A DNA stretch of 64,000 nt from Acanthacorydalis orientalis (GCA_034766995.1 CM068317.1:15950255-16014254), one strand, 5' to 3'; positions 11,945-25,936 are shown, counted from the stretch's first letter. Numbers and translations are program-made. The notes: generated by a model from the letters alone, not told the origin.

Positions 11945-12177
11945 TGTAGGGATAACCTATCTCCGTTCTCTCCAACCCAAGAGTGGGGGTAACTCTCCCA
12001 CTCACACAGCTTGCCTACGTGCAAGTCAGAAATGTAGAGATGCTTGACCGATACGCATCTATCCTCTAGTCTCTGGTTATATTAAATAAATATTATATTT
12101 GTAACAATGAACAGAGTCTATTATTCATTTGAGAAGGTAGGACTCTCATTACCATATTGATGGCAAAAGTACCTACA
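11945..12177 (+). repeat. Right LTR of the Gypsy element
   Basis: A purine tract (AGGAGGGGAG) precedes the start TGTAGGGATAACC, and the proposed end is CCTACA, so the ends form an inverted TGTAGG/CCTACA. AATAAA lies near 12087. The end is inferred without a left LTR to compare, so it may be off by some bases. Confidence 0.6.
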
Positions 12178-12555
12178 TGTACAGGCGCACTAATGCCATC
12201 CATCTTAATAATAAGAATCGTATATAAAATTCGAACATATATCACATTCCTCCGGATTTATTTTGAAACATACAAAGAAATGTATTTATAAAATCTGTGC
12301 GGTTTCCTGACACGAATTGAACGCTTGAACTCGGTATTTGACTCTGTCTGTTTCGTAACATCTTATCCCCCACTTACAAGGGGAGGATACGCTCTTAGAT
12401 ATTGAGTTTGGGGCCAAACTTCGTGTAGTGATAGCGTATCCCAAAGATATTAGTATAGTAACGTACTAGCTCGCACTATCCAGCCATTTTCGAGAAAAAA
12501 GGCTCCAAAGTGTCCGCATCGACTTATGAGAGAAAGATTTTTACTCATTATCAAT

Positions 12556-12628
12556 GGTTTGATAGCTAGGCGGTACCGCGCCGGTTTCAAGTGTCTGTGG
12601 TGTCAGATTCAATTCTCGCTCGATCCAT
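12556..12628 (+). other. tRNA-like segment in left arm
   Basis: An A-box-like TAGCTAGGCGG and a B-box-like GATTCAATTCTC are spaced as in tRNA genes. Flanking bases do not make a full acceptor stem, so this is a tRNA-derived or pol III promoter-like segment and not a tRNA gene. Confidence 0.5.
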
Positions 12629-13136
12629 AGTTTTTTTTCTTCACTTGAATAATTATTTAATGCATTTAATGAAAAATATTTAAATAAAGATGAAACAACA
12701 TTTTCTTGCATTTTTTTCGAATAATGCTCTTTTTTAAATTTTGACAATTTTATTTCAGGAAATGATTTTTTCACGAATTTTTTTTAATTTTTTGCATTAT
12801 ATTACAAACATATTCCTATATTAAAGTATTCATGTGGTATATTCCACAGAATATTGTGTATAGAGAAAAGTATAAAATTCTTTCATGGATATACAACATG
12901 ATTACCTTATGAGATCATACTCGTATACCACGTGAATACTTTAATAGACGAATATGTTTGCAAACAATGCAAAAAATTAAAAAAATTCGTGAAAAAATCA
13001 TTTTATGAAATAAAATTATCAAAATTTAAAGAGCATTATTCGAAAAAAAAATGCAAGAAAATATTATTTTATCTTTATTTAAATTTTTTTTTTATAAAAT
13101 TCATTAAATAATTATTCAGATAAAGAAAAAAACTGC

Positions 13137-13209
13137 ATGGATCGAACGAGAATCGGACCTGATACCCCAAACACTTGAGGTCAGCGCGTTACCACCTAGT
13201 TATCAAACT
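13137..13209 (-). other. tRNA-like segment in right arm
   Basis: On the minus strand, TAACTAGGTGG and GGTCCGATTCTC are the mirror partners of the left-arm boxes. The D-arm-like and T-arm-like words are better kept here than in the left arm. Confidence 0.5.
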
Positions 13210-13439
13210 AGCTGATAACGGGTAAAAATCTTTCTCTCATAAGCCGATGCGGAAACTTCGGACTTTTTTTCGAAAATGGCTGGATAATACGTTACTATAT
13301 TAATACCTTTGGGGTACCCTACCACTACACGAAATTTGGTCCCAAACTAAATTTCCGAGGGCGTATCCTCCCCTTAGTACAATTTGCTTCTATTCACTCA
13401 CTTGAGACTCACTCGCAAGATGGCTCTTTTCATCGGTTT

Positions 13440-15960
13440 TATCTACATTTTCCGTCGTAAATTTGCATGTTTTCACACATATCGGCTTTCACACTTGCAG
13501 ACTCTTCGCGCGTTTCAAACTCTAAATTACACGAACGCAATTGATCCACGTGCCTTCTCCACAGCTCTCGGTCATCCGTACATGGCGAGTACGACACGGG
13601 GCTCTGCTTTTCTATGACTTCAGACTTTATCCATTTGTCTGATTTGTAGTCTTTCGCCAGAACTGTTTTGCACACTCAAACTTGATTTGTAGATTGCCCG
13701 AAAAATTGAGTTTTTGTTCGTTTTGCTTACACACAACCCTCTCTCTCACATCAATTCTCAACAAATCCCAACGGGTTCTAAACTCGCCACCGAATTGCAA
13801 TTTTGCAAGTGGTACACCGGTCGTGCAATGTGGAGTTTAACGGTAATAAAATAAAAGCTTCATCAAAGCGTCGTGCTTACTGCTGCTTCCTCGTAAAAGT
13901 TCAAATTTGCTTTTGAAAAATTTGACAATGTTTTCCGCAGCCTCGTTTGTTGCCAGATGATACAACGATGTTTTGATGTAATGAATGTCGTTTGCGCGCA
14001 TGAAATTCTCAAAAAATTGTGAAGTAAAGGTTTGCCCATTATCCGAAACTAACTTAATTGATAACCCCCAAATGCAAAAATATTCTTTCAAGGTTTTGAT
14101 AGTAGATTCTGCCGTAATACTCTTCATCTTTTTAATCTCTACCCATTTGGAAAATGCGTCAATACTTATCAAATACATGTCACTCTCTGAGGACCCCAGA
14201 AAATCCACAAGTAATCGCTTATTTGGCCCATTCGGCCAATCCCATGGATGTAAAATTGCTCAATGCGGATTGTCTGCGCTTATGAGACACGGTTCACACG
14301 TTTTCCCAATGTTTTCAATTTCAGCATCTATACCTGGCCACCATACATAAGACCTGGCTAAGCTTTTCATACAAACAATGCCCATGTGAGCGCAATGCAA
14401 TTTGTGCAACAATTCTTGACGCAGAGATAATGGAACAACTCTATGCCCCCTTTTTCAATATAAAGCTCTCTGTTTTTACGACAAAACGGAATCATTTCAT
14501 CCGGAATTTTGTTTGGCCAGCCCCTAACAATGCATTTTCTAACTTCACTTAAAAGTTGGTCTTTATCGGTTTCCAACTTAACTACTTCAGGCGAAATAAT
14601 TGGCACTGTTTCCGTAACGAAGTTCAAATATGTAAATTCATTCGAAATTTCACTATTATCCATATTCTCATTGTCCGGTATAACAGTTAGCGATAAACAA
14701 TTCGCGCTTTTATTATCCTTTCCGCAAATATATTTAATCTTGTAATCATATCCAGACAAGATACGTTCTATCGCTGAAGGCGACTCTGGCATTTAAGACA
14801 ATCCTTCTTTATCGCCAAAAATAAATGCAAGCGGTTTTTGGTCAGTTTCAAGAATAAAATGTCTAACATAGATAAACTGGTGAAAAACTTTTACGGCAAA
14901 AACCAAGGTCCATGCTTCCTTGTCTATTTGGATATAATCCCTTTCTAACTTCATCTGAACACACAACGCAAAAGCTATCGGACGCTCGACTCCTCCTTTA
15001 AGAACATGTGACAAAACTACCCCAATCCCATAAGGTTGTCACCTTATGGACGCATCAGCAATTATTTTAATTGGTAACTGCATGTCATAGGGCATTAAAA
15101 AAAAATTTACAAGATATCAAGCATTTTTTAACTCCCAGGAAAACATTTTCGCATTCTAATGGCCACCGTCACTGCACGTTTTTTCTCAAAAGCCTGTATA
15201 GAGGAGCTACTATATTCACATAATTTCAAATAAACTTCGAATAATAGTTAAACATTCCTAAAATGATCTGTAACTGCTTCGGTTTTGCCAACCCTTTCAA
15301 TTGTAAAATTGCCTTAACCTTGTCTTTTGAATCGTGAATCCCCTCTTTACTTAACTAATATCCCAGAAAATTCATTTGCTAGTTCAACTTTAATGTAGCC
15401 TTACTTAACCTCAGTAAAACTACTCTATCGCACATCATGCTCTTCGATTGTAGCCTACGTAATCAAAAAATCATAGAAAAACCTGACTACTCCACCTATT
15501 CCTGAAAAGAGATTCTCCATTTCTTGTTGGAATAAACCAGTAGCTGACGAAATGCCATAACTGAGTTTGTTATATGCAAATAACCTTTTGTGTGTCGAGA
15601 TTGTGATAAGAGGGTGCAATTTTTTATCTAATTCCACTTGTTGATACACACGCGATAAGTCAAGTTTCATAAAATAAGAACTAACTTTGAGCGTAGACAA
15701 TAAATCCTGAATTCTTGGAATTGGATACTTATCGGTTTTTAAATTAGAATTCAACTTGACATTTTCAAATTGGGGACAATCGGTGTTACCCATTCGCTGC
15801 TTTCCACAGGAATTAAAACTCTTTCATTGAACAATTATCATATACCTCTGACAGAAAAATCACCACGATGTCTTTTCCTTCAAATGAAAATTAACGACAA
15901 GATATTCCGGCTTAGCTCCATCTTACTTACGTATTATTATCACATTGGTCTGAGCATAAA
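13440..15960 (-). pseudogene. Gypsy-type pol remnant (RT, RNase H, integrase)
   Basis: A second, unrelated Gypsy lineage reads leftward. RT is at 15793-15455 (DKYPIPRIQDLL, then YFMKLDLSRVYQQ); its YDD box has decayed to FFYDFLIT. The connection region at 15400-15100 is full of stops but keeps LGMFNYYSKF. RNase H is at 15014-14793 (ERDYIQIDKEAW, then ETDQKPLAFIF). The spacer and zinc finger follow at 14792-14300, the integrase core at 14208-13837 (IDAFSKWVEIK, VSDNGQTFTS, NEAAEN), and the C-terminal domain at 13675-13439 (VIEKQSPVSY, WRRHVDQLRS). At least four frame breaks are visible. No LTR was found on either side. Its low end abuts the fold-back element. Confidence 0.85.
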
Positions 15961-16178
15961 TACCTAGGCTAACGCTGCATGTATGAATATCAATTGGTCA
16001 CACTAGACTTGTATTAATCCATACACTTTATAGGCAGTGATAGTTGACTTTACTTATGGTTACGACAGTCAATTCGGTAACGAAAACAACCTGCATAAAA
16101 GTCCGTTATGCAGGTCATTTAACATGCCGAGGGAAGAAAACATTGGACTCATACAAATGTCATTATCATTATTGCGTT

Positions 16179-16254
<76 letters not shown>

Positions 16255-17329
16255 TGATTCAACTTAGCCTTCCACACAAGTGTTAAAAAAAACCACAACA
16301 ATTAAAAAAAGTAAATTAGTATTTTAGTTCAATTGTATTTTAGTACTGAATTGAATTCAACTTCCAAATAAAAAATAACATGACTTTTCTTAACCTGCAT
16401 TTCCTTTTAATACTTCCATGTGGAAGCCTAATAAAACTTATTCTCTATAAAACTTATTTAGTTTTATCACAAATAATACTTAAAATTAGCCAAAAAATTA
16501 TTCATAGAAAATTTCTAATTTTTCTTTTAATGTTAAATATTTTATATGACATGTATGTATGTATGTGTGTGTGTATATATATATACATATATGCATATAT
16601 GCATTCATACATTCATACATACATGTCATTATACATACTTATATGAATATATTAACACAACGATTTTTTACATTCAATAAATCAACAAAGATTTTCATTA
16701 AATTCAATTACTTTATCAACTTCGATCATTTCTGGATATTTAGAAGAACATAATGTAGTCTCCCTGTAAAGAAGAAAAATATTTTTTTAATATGTCAAAA
16801 AAATCTTAAAAAAATAAACATGCATGTGCATCAACACACTACAACACAATTTTACATAGAAATTATTATAAAAGTTGTTTTTTTTTTAATATTTAAAAAC
16901 ATTTCAATTATTCAATTTATTCGTATGAATTTTTAAAAATATTATTAACTAAAATTTTTAAAATATAGCATTAAGAAAATTATATACTCTGATATTTCTT
17001 CATGATCACACGCTACAATGCTGACACCCTTTTTCCTCTTTGAGCTACTCGGCTTGGGGCACAACAGGGGTATTTTCCCTGCCATCGACGTAAATAGGTC
17101 ATTTGGGAAATTCTGTTTTTTCCCCGAAAATTGTAATGGTGAGACGAATATGCATGATTCACTCGCTACACTTTCTGGTCGATGTAGTCGCTGTGGAACA
17201 AACCCCATTAGTCGGTAATCCGACTGCAGGGGATATCCCCTTCACGGTATCAAAGTAGCTAAATGTAGCACTAACATTCAAGGGTATAAATATCCTCAGA
17301 GTTGTTGGTATGAGCTTTTTAGTCCATAA
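15961..17329. other. Intergenic stretch with microsatellites
   Basis: It holds a long TA run (16178-16252) and a TG/TA/CATA run (16556-16646). The segment 16990-17220 is more GC-balanced, with a minus-strand frame I do not recognise (PKPSSSKRKKGV). No gene can be supported. Confidence 0.6.
16178..16252. repeat. TA microsatellite
   Basis: About 75 bp of nearly pure TA dinucleotide. Confidence 0.97.
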
Positions 17330-17396
17330 CAACGTGAGCGGGGATTGAGCCTCCGAGGTTCAGCAAGTGTAGCAAGTATAAGGCAGAGCCCCTGGG
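17330..17396 (+). mobile_element. Possible Helitron-like 3' end, diverged
   Basis: The words GTGAGCGGGG and GGCAGAGCCCCTGG resemble the 3' ends at 21024 and 22218, with a short GC hairpin before CTGG. The following base is G where a Helitron end expects T, so this copy is weaker. Confidence 0.35.
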
Positions 17397-17479
17397 TTTA
17401 CAAAAAAATAAGTTTAATATATAATTTAATGAATGAATACAGTATGACAAGGAAATAAATAGTTTTGGGATTTCATCAA

Positions 17480-17636
17480 TCAATAATTTTTTTTATAGAT
17501 AAAATAGTGCTTGATGTTATATGTTGCATTTGTGTTGATGTTATTGCAAATAAAAACATCCGTCAAACAAAGAATAGTGTCAAAAATGTTGAAAATATTC
17601 CTTCTATATGAATGGGCCATAAAAGACACAATTTGT
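17480..17636 (-). CDS. Lipase exon 12: C-terminus
   Basis: The acceptor TTTTGTAG matches the phase left by exon 11 and opens 52 codons ending in TGA. The reading ([14 protein letters not shown], then DTILCL) resembles the end of the PLAT strand and the C-terminal Cys of lipases. It lies 3.4 kb from exon 11, across two mariners and a Helitron-like element, so it needs transcript support. Confidence 0.55.
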
Positions 17637-20163
17637 CTACAAAAGATTAATATCAAACTATAATTCAACTTATATAATCCATTCAACACTAACAATAGTC
17701 ACCAAAAATATTTTTTATGTTGTTATATTATTTTAAGATACACTATTGTTTTAAATTCGTATTAACATCATTTATATATTATAAGGTGTGTGTATAACCA
17801 TTTTAATTCAGAATAAGTTTTTATAAATAAAGTTTTACAATGCTAATCCGGGTATTTTTTGATCAAATCTCCTACTATTTTATTTTTTTTAATACTATCA
17901 ATTTTAAAACTGATAAATATTAAAAGTGTACACTTTTGATATACTAGGTTTGATCAAAAAATATCCTGTCACATCGTTCATGCGGGATGCACCTGCTTGG
18001 TATGACAACAGGTGCACGATGGTACTGAATGCTGTGCATAGAACCCACTATACTTCAAGTGATGATACACTCAAATGAATAAAAGCTGATGTTTCTGAGA
18101 TGTTACAGGAAAACATAGATTAGAAAGCTTCAAAGCGCAATAGAAGATTACATTCTCTCACCAGTCTGAAAATATCCTAACTGCATGCACAGATTAATAC
18201 GAGGTCAGACAATTAAGTAATGCGACAAAATTCAAAAATCGAGTATATTTAAAAATTAAGGTACATCGCTGCAATCCCCTTCAAAGTAGTCCCCTCCCGC
18301 ATCTATACACTTATTCCAGCGAGTTTTTCAGTTTTCGTAACAATTCTGGAACACTTCTTGTGGGACCTCTCCGAGTACCCTCGTCACAGATTCTTGGATA
18401 TCTTCAACGGAGTCAAAATGTCGACCTTTGACGAATTTTTTCATATGGGGGAATAGGAAAAAGTCGCAGGGTGACATGTCCGGTGAATAGGGCGGTTGTG
18501 GTAATGTTGCGATGCCTTTAGACGCCAAAAACTGAGAGACACTGAACGCACTGTGACAGGGAGCATTGTCGTGATGCAGAACCCAAGTCTTCGCGATCTC
18601 TGGACGCACTCTGAGCACCTTTTTTCGTAATTTTTCAAGCACATTGCAGTAGAATACTTGATTTACGGTTTGTCCAGGTGGTACGAACTCTTTGTGAACC
18701 ACCCCTTTGCTGTCGAAGAAGCAAATCAACATGGTTTTCACTTTGGACTTGCTCATTCTCGCCTTCTTTGGCCTTGGTGCTCCAGGGGACAGCCACTGTT
18801 GGCTTTGTCGTTTAGTTTCGGGGTCATATTGAAAGAACCAACTTTCATCACCAGTAATAACTCGATCGAGAAGAGTAGGATCACTTTCAACCTGCTCGAG
18901 ACAATCTTGAGCAATCTTGACAATCTTTCTTTGTTCCATTTTCGTGACATGCACTACTCGCGCGTTGTTACAAAACACTAAACAGCTGGCGAAGAAATGA
19001 TCGTACGAGGGTGGTCAAGGTCTCAATCGAGAGAGTAGGGATCTGCTATTACGGTGGCGGAGTTACAGGTTCGCAGTGTTACCACAGGCCGAGAAAATAA
19101 TCGGTCGCATTACTTAATTGTCTGACCTCGTATTTAGTAAGTGGATGGAAAATCTAATAACACGATATGATGCGATCATCATTGCGAGCTGACTTTTGTT
19201 GAATTCATATCGAAAAATCATTTATCTGGAGAGTTATAATATTTTTCATAATTAGATGTTCTTTACCCAGGTCATTTTTAATATGGAAGTAACCGAAAAG
19301 CAGCGTGCCTATGTGAAATTTTGTTTTAAACTTAGAAAAACAGCAACAACAAAATTTTTAACTTTTGAAAACAGCCTTTGGAGAAGATATTCTGAATTTG
19401 GCCACTTGTTTTGAGTGGTCAAGGAAGGACGTGGTTTAAGGAAGGCATAATTTCAAATAAAAATTATAAAAGACCAAGTAGGCCTTCAACTTCCAAAACC
19501 AACAAAAAGGTTATTGAAGTTCACGAGCTTATTCACGTCAATCGACGACTTTATTGTTAGAGAAATTGTAGAACAATTAGATTATCATTTGGGTCTTACC
19601 AAAACATTTTGACCAGTGGTTTAGATATGAGACGTGTCATGAAGTTCATAAACTTATCCTTGCCAACTGACGACTAACTGTTCGAGAGGCTACAGAACAA
19701 TTAGAATATCATTCAGGTCTTACATGAGTCATGTCACTGCATCATCACTGAATGCATCAGGACAATCCACATCCTCATGCTTCCATTTTGGTTTGTCAGT
19801 TTTTGACAAAGAACAGATTCCTCAGCCAACGTACTCACTTGACTTGGTTCCATGTGACTTCTTTTTGCTTCCAAAACAAAAGTGCTCATTAAAAGAACAC
19901 TATTTTCTAACAACTGAAGAAATAAAAGAAAATTCCGAGGCTGATTTAAGAACGATTTTCAAAAGTGCCTATAAGGAGTGCTTTCAGAAGTGTAAAAAGT
20001 GTGTAGCTGCTACAGAGGATTATTTAAAATGGGACTATTTTAATTTAGAAAAGTTTTTATAAATAAAATTTTATAACACTAGTCTTGGTATCTTTTGATG
20101 AAGTCTTGGATCTTCTACGATTATAATTTTTTTCAAGAAAACTTAATATTATAAATTAATAAC

Positions 20164-20201
<38 letters not shown>

Positions 20202-21297
20202 GCGCCCGTCCCTCAAGTTCCTCAATTTACGCAAATTTTTTGTTCCATACGGTTTTTTTTATGTGAAAAAACCCCACATAAATAGAGACCAGCAGTATGA
20301 AAAAAATACTAAAGAAAAAATATAATATTGGTTACTTGTTTTTACTTGCTTACTAGGTGTTATCTTTAAGTGCTAGTAATGTTTCGCTTCAAACTTTTAA
20401 CATAAGACTAATGTGATCACAAAGTAATATGTAGTAACATGCTCACTACAAACAATTAAAAAAATATATGGAATACAAACTGAAAGTACATAATTCACAT
20501 GTGCAAATATATGCATATATGTATTATCTTTCTATATATAAAAAATAATTCCATCGTATAATTTCCATAAATAATTTTTTTTCATACAGACTACCTCCTC
20601 GCAACGCTGCTCCCCCCACTACACTCCACAATAGCATGTTAACCATTTCCATTCCCAATCATCAATGATTGGTTAATGGATATCGCGTGGTCTTTGTTTT
20701 GATTGGTTGACATTAGTCACATGAATGTAGTTCTCTCATGGTGTACAATGAAAGAGGGTATATGATTTCATTGTAAAATTGATAAAAAATTTATTCAAAA
20801 TATTGTATTCACTAAAGCTTTAGAGTAAAAATTGTTATACATTTTAACATTGCATTTTATTGCTAATTTTTATGAACTTTTCCGATAAAAAATTTATGAC
20901 ACATTTTACGCAGATTATTTGTGTGTATAATTTGTTATTGCTGTTATTTGTTAGAGGAGAGCGAGCGGGAGGTGAAGACCCCGGGGGTCGGCGAGCATAG
21001 CGAATAGAGGGCAGAGGCCCCTGGTAGAATAAAAATAAAATGTACATTTAAAAGTTAATTATACTTACAATGTATTATAAGATCCCAAATTTTTAATATA
21101 TATATTTCCAAGCTTCACATCACTCATTGTAAATAGATCATATATTATTGTTGTATGAGAATTAAGTGACCATGTAAGAAGAAGTTTTGTCGGTTTCCCA
21201 ATATTTGAAGAATCAAAAAGTAATGTTGATATAAAATCATTACTGAATAAAATATTTCTACAAAATATAATATATAAATAAATAAACACATACATAT

Positions 21298-21385
<88 letters not shown>

Positions 21386-24300
21386 CACACATACACGCAC
21401 GCACGCATACACACATCATATATATATATATATAAATCCATAAATCAGCAATTTTATTTATTTCAGTTAAAAGTTCATGTCTAAAATGAAGTTAATGATT
21501 TACATTTGAAAAATGTAATTTGGTGCTAAAATGGTAACAGAAATTTGGCAAGATATGTAAGCTTAAAAAACAATAAAGATATGAATTTATAACAAGATAT
21601 CCAACACATCTAATAATTTCATGTATATGAGATGTATTTGAAGTATAAAAGACCACAAAACCTCACAAGCTTTGGTAACTCTCAATATATATATCTCTAT
21701 TATAATAAAAATATTCCATTGGAAAGACTGATTAATGTAACAAAGAAATGTTGTGGTATTATAAAAGTAAAATTCTAATAAAATGTAAATAACAGATATG
21801 TAAATAATAACAGAATATAATAATATAACATATATACGAAACAATCTATCTATCTATAACAAAAAGTTTCATAAAATTTCACTAAAAGAAAAAAAAATGT
21901 AGATTTTATATTAAATTATTATTAATGATGACATTCGAAGTTGCACAAAATTTTCATGAAGAATTATGATACTGGTATCATTAAAAACTACAATGAAATG
22001 TGCGACTTTATAAAACAACTATGTTGCAATATATCTACGAGAGGTCCACACACATTAAAATTCAGCAACGAGAATGATTATTAGACATACTAACATATAT
22101 ATATATATATTACGATATTGAGCAAATATATGTGATATGGGTGGAGCAAGCGAAGCGAGCGGGGACAGAGCCCCCCAGATGTCGATGAGCATAGTGAATA
22201 GGGAACAGAGCTCCCTGGTATAATATAATATTAGAATTATGTACACAATCATAAGTCTGACATGGCACAATCTTGATTTATTATTGGTTATCTTCACTAA
22301 TTGTAAGACACCACACTCAATAATGTAGTTGCTTTCAGAAACAGGGAGATTCCTGTTATTTTATATTATATTCAATTTTGATGGAGTGATAGTTGTAGTC
22401 TATAAAATTTCTTAAAAATTTTTTGATTGATCTAAAAAATGGCAGGAAAAACTAAAAAAAGCACAATATCTGAAAGAAAAATCATTTTAGATTTGCATTC
22501 GAAAAGGAAATCGCTTACAGTTCGAAGAGTAATAAACCAATTTAATGGAAACATTTTTTTAGAAACTCGTTTAAGAAACGGATGTTCGAGCTCCTTTTTT
22601 ATAAGTAACAAAAAATCATTAAAAAATAAAAACGAGTTTATCAGACATAGCGGCACTGTTAAAAGAAACTTTTGCTAGATGTTACCTCTAAAGCAGAATA
22701 ATACATTCTTCATGAAGTCGATTATAATTCTGGAAAAAGCTATACATAAGTAAAGTGAATCTGTGCAAGAGAACTGATTTTGCAAACCAATATTTGAACA
22801 AAAATATTAACTTCTGAAATTAGGTAATATTTACAGATAAAAGTAAATTCAATATTTTTCATTGTGATAACTGGGTGGTGGGGTCATGGTATGGGGTTGG
22901 TTGTTGTGTTATAGTGGTTACAATAAAATGATTACATCTACATTTTTTAAAAATTCATTCATCAAAAAAATCATCATTTTAGTTTATTTTTTGACATAAT
23001 TTGAACATAAGAATATTCTGTTTTCCATTTTTCAGGATACTTTTATGAACTGTCAGTTTAAACTTGAAAATAAACATTTATTGATCATTTTTGATGGTTA
23101 CTTATATGCATTTCAATGGTAAAGCTATTATTCTCAGAGCATCAAGGTACAAAAAATTCGTTCATTGACCATTTTTGTGATTTGTGGGTGTTGTGGGATG
23201 AGAAAAAAATGCATTTGTAAAAGCACTATATATGCATTTCATATTTGATTTGTCAAATTTACAAAATAAAAATTTTAGCAGACTACAAAAAAAATACTAT
23301 TTCCTACTCTAAAAATATAATGAAGTAAATAAACATACAAACTTTATGTAATTACAAAATTATTATCAAATACCACATTTTATTCACTTAATTACATATA
23401 ATATTTTAAACTAATCTACACATGCTAACTACATGAACTAAAATGAATAATACATATCTTTATAAAAAGTAAATTATAACTTACTCATTATTTAAGATGA
23501 TGTTTGTTAAAAGACCATCACTGCCATACATAAACAAAGAAAATTGTCCAAAAATATATTGACTATAAACTGGTGGTTCTGTTAATGTTATATTAATATA
23601 ATAAGCAATTACTACAACAATCAGTAACTTCTTTAAACCATGAGAATATCACTTAAAATGAATTTATTATAGAAATACTTACAACAAAATGGTGATTTAT
23701 TATTTGTATGTAAATACATTTGTTTACCCTCAAAAGTCTTATTAAAGGAAAACATGGGAAATTCCAATCCAAGAATCAGACAATTTTCAGTAGAATTACC
23801 ACAATCGGAACACAAACCCTGCAATGTAAACACGTGAGTATACTGCCTATTTACTTCTCAGTTAACCGTATCATTAAATTTTTAATTCATTCACTTAGGT
23901 TTCAGTATTGTGCTAGAGAAATAATTCAGTTTTATGTACTACAAAGACATTTTAATTGCTGTTTAATAAAGAATTTATAAATTTATTTTATCGCAAAGAG
24001 TATGTAAATTTAAATACATTATTAAAAACCAATATCAAAAAAATGTTTTTTGGCATATTGTCAATTTAACAATCAATAGAAATAAACATGTATATACGTA
24101 CATATTAAAAGCTAATAATTATATAACTATTTCATTTACATATATTATTCTAAATTTCATTAGTAAACAGAGAAATATTTGGGGTTTACGAGCACGTTAA
24201 CAGCTAAGGTCATTAGCTACAGATTTCATTAGAATTTACTAAATAATAACAATACATTATTTCATTTTTAATAAAAATAACTATTTTAATAATCAATTAA

Positions 24301-25904
24301 TACGAAATTTGACATAATATAAAACAAAAATCTATTCTTTTACACTCTAAATCAATTTTTAATGTGATGAATTAACTATAATAAAAATATAACAAACAAA
24401 TAATTATATTCAAATTTTAATTAAAATAAATTAGAACCATTTTTTATAAAACTAAAAAATTAAGAAAATCGATTAAAAATATATTCATTAATGTTTAACT
24501 ATTAACAGAAATATTAAAGAAAATATTTGAGAAAAATTAAATGAGCTTATAACAAAATGGCACTAAATTTAATGTACATATTATAGATCTATTAAAATGA
24601 AAAAAACAACATTCATTTACTTTTTAAACCTGAATGAGAAATGGACATATACAGTATTTTACAATCAATGAATTTTACTTAAAACACATACATGTATTTA
24701 AGAATCATCGACAAAAAAATTTTAATTATACTAACAATTTAAAAAGCATAAAACAAAATAAACACTACAAATCTACCAACCAATTGTATAAAAATCATAG
24801 GCTGTGTCGGTTTAATATATGAACAATCAAAAAATAAATTAATGTTATATAATATATAATACTAATTTATTAATTACAATTTTAATTTATTATATTACCA
24901 ATCAACATTACACATAAAAACTTAGTGGACCTTAATAATATAACAAACTAAAATTATAAAAACGTAAAAAAATATTTTTTTCTTGTTTAAATAAATACGT
25001 TTGTTTTATTCATAAATATTCAATAATAAAAAACAAAGAGAACTATAAAACATAATAGAATATCAATCTCTACTTGTTGTTTATAATAGAATTTATATTC
25101 ATTAAAAATAAATGAATAACAGAAATTTTCATTAATAATATTCAAATAAATTGTATTTGTATTAAATAAGAATATATCCAATTAAATTTTTAATAAAACA
25201 TTAAAAAACTACCTGTAAAAAATGTTTATATGAACTGCAATGAATTGCTATGAATTTACACGATTTATTCAAAATAGCTTCTGTGTAATAAACTGGAGCT
25301 CGTCCATGGCTACAAGTTGCTCTCTGAGGATTATTCCAAACATCTTTTACTATATCAATCATGGAAGTGTTATTCTACAAATAAAATAATTGTAAAAGTT
25401 AACTTTCTATTAAAAGAATAAAAAATTGTATAGTTATTTTTAGCGGTAAATAAATTTAATTAATTGTGAATAATAATAAAAAACAAAACATAAATTGCAG
25501 TTTTTTTTTAAAATTAGAAATTTTTCTCAATTTTTCAATCTTGTGATTAATTATCATTTTGAAATGTGAACATGTATATGTTCACATTTCAAGATATGTA
25601 ATTTTAGTTCAAAGAACATGAATAATTTCATTTTTCCTATACTATAAGTCATTAATCAATTACTTATAAGGTAAAGTTATTTTCACACATCAATATTAGA
25701 ATAAAATTGTTATCATATGTTTACAAATATTAATTTTTGTTTTAGAGCAATAGTAATCTATCAAACGTCCTAAATGTGCAGAATATTAAAAACAATAGAG
25801 TTGTACTATTATTTACAATCAATGATGAAACTACGTTCATTTTGTCTAACTAAATATATTAAGGACCAAGAAAAATAATGAAAAACAATAATTTGTATTC
25901 AATA

Positions 25905-25936
<32 letters not shown>

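Larger units (their letters stand above)
8165..12177 (+). mobile_element. Gypsy (Ty3-type) LTR retrotransposon lacking the RT core
   Basis: The order is gag, protease, (RT deleted), RNase H, integrase, polypurine tract, right LTR. No left LTR or primer-binding site could be matched upstream of gag, so the 5' end is approximate. The element has several frameshifts and a nonsense codon and is inactive. Confidence 0.88.
12378..13375. mobile_element. Fold-back element with about 460-bp inverted arms
   Basis: The left arm 12378-12840 and right arm 12925-13375 are imperfect inverted copies around an 84-bp loop. The outer ends read AAGGGGAGGATACGC. Each arm holds, in mirror order, a conserved word ATCCAGCCATTTTCG or its complement, a tRNA-like segment and an A/T-rich inner part ending at ACGTGAATACTTTAATA-like sequence. 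No transposase is encoded, so it must have depended on one elsewhere. The target duplication is unclear. The superfamily is not assigned. Confidence 0.85.

Noticed and set aside
12556..12628. A true tRNA gene
   Set aside because: No acceptor stem pairs, and the same segment exists inverted in the other arm, which points to a repeat component.
12541..12774. 77-codon minus-strand frame in the fold-back element
   Set aside because: It overlaps the inverted arm and the tRNA-like segment, and the mirror arm has no matching open frame.
16945..17208. Possible extra lipase exon or new gene with PKPSSSKRKK
   Set aside because: It has no family match and lies beyond the in-frame lipase stop at 17480; left unassigned.
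18658..18981. Plus-strand frame of 107 codons in mariner copy 1
   Set aside because: It is antisense to the transposase; the equivalent frames in copies 2 and 3 share its origin and match no known protein.
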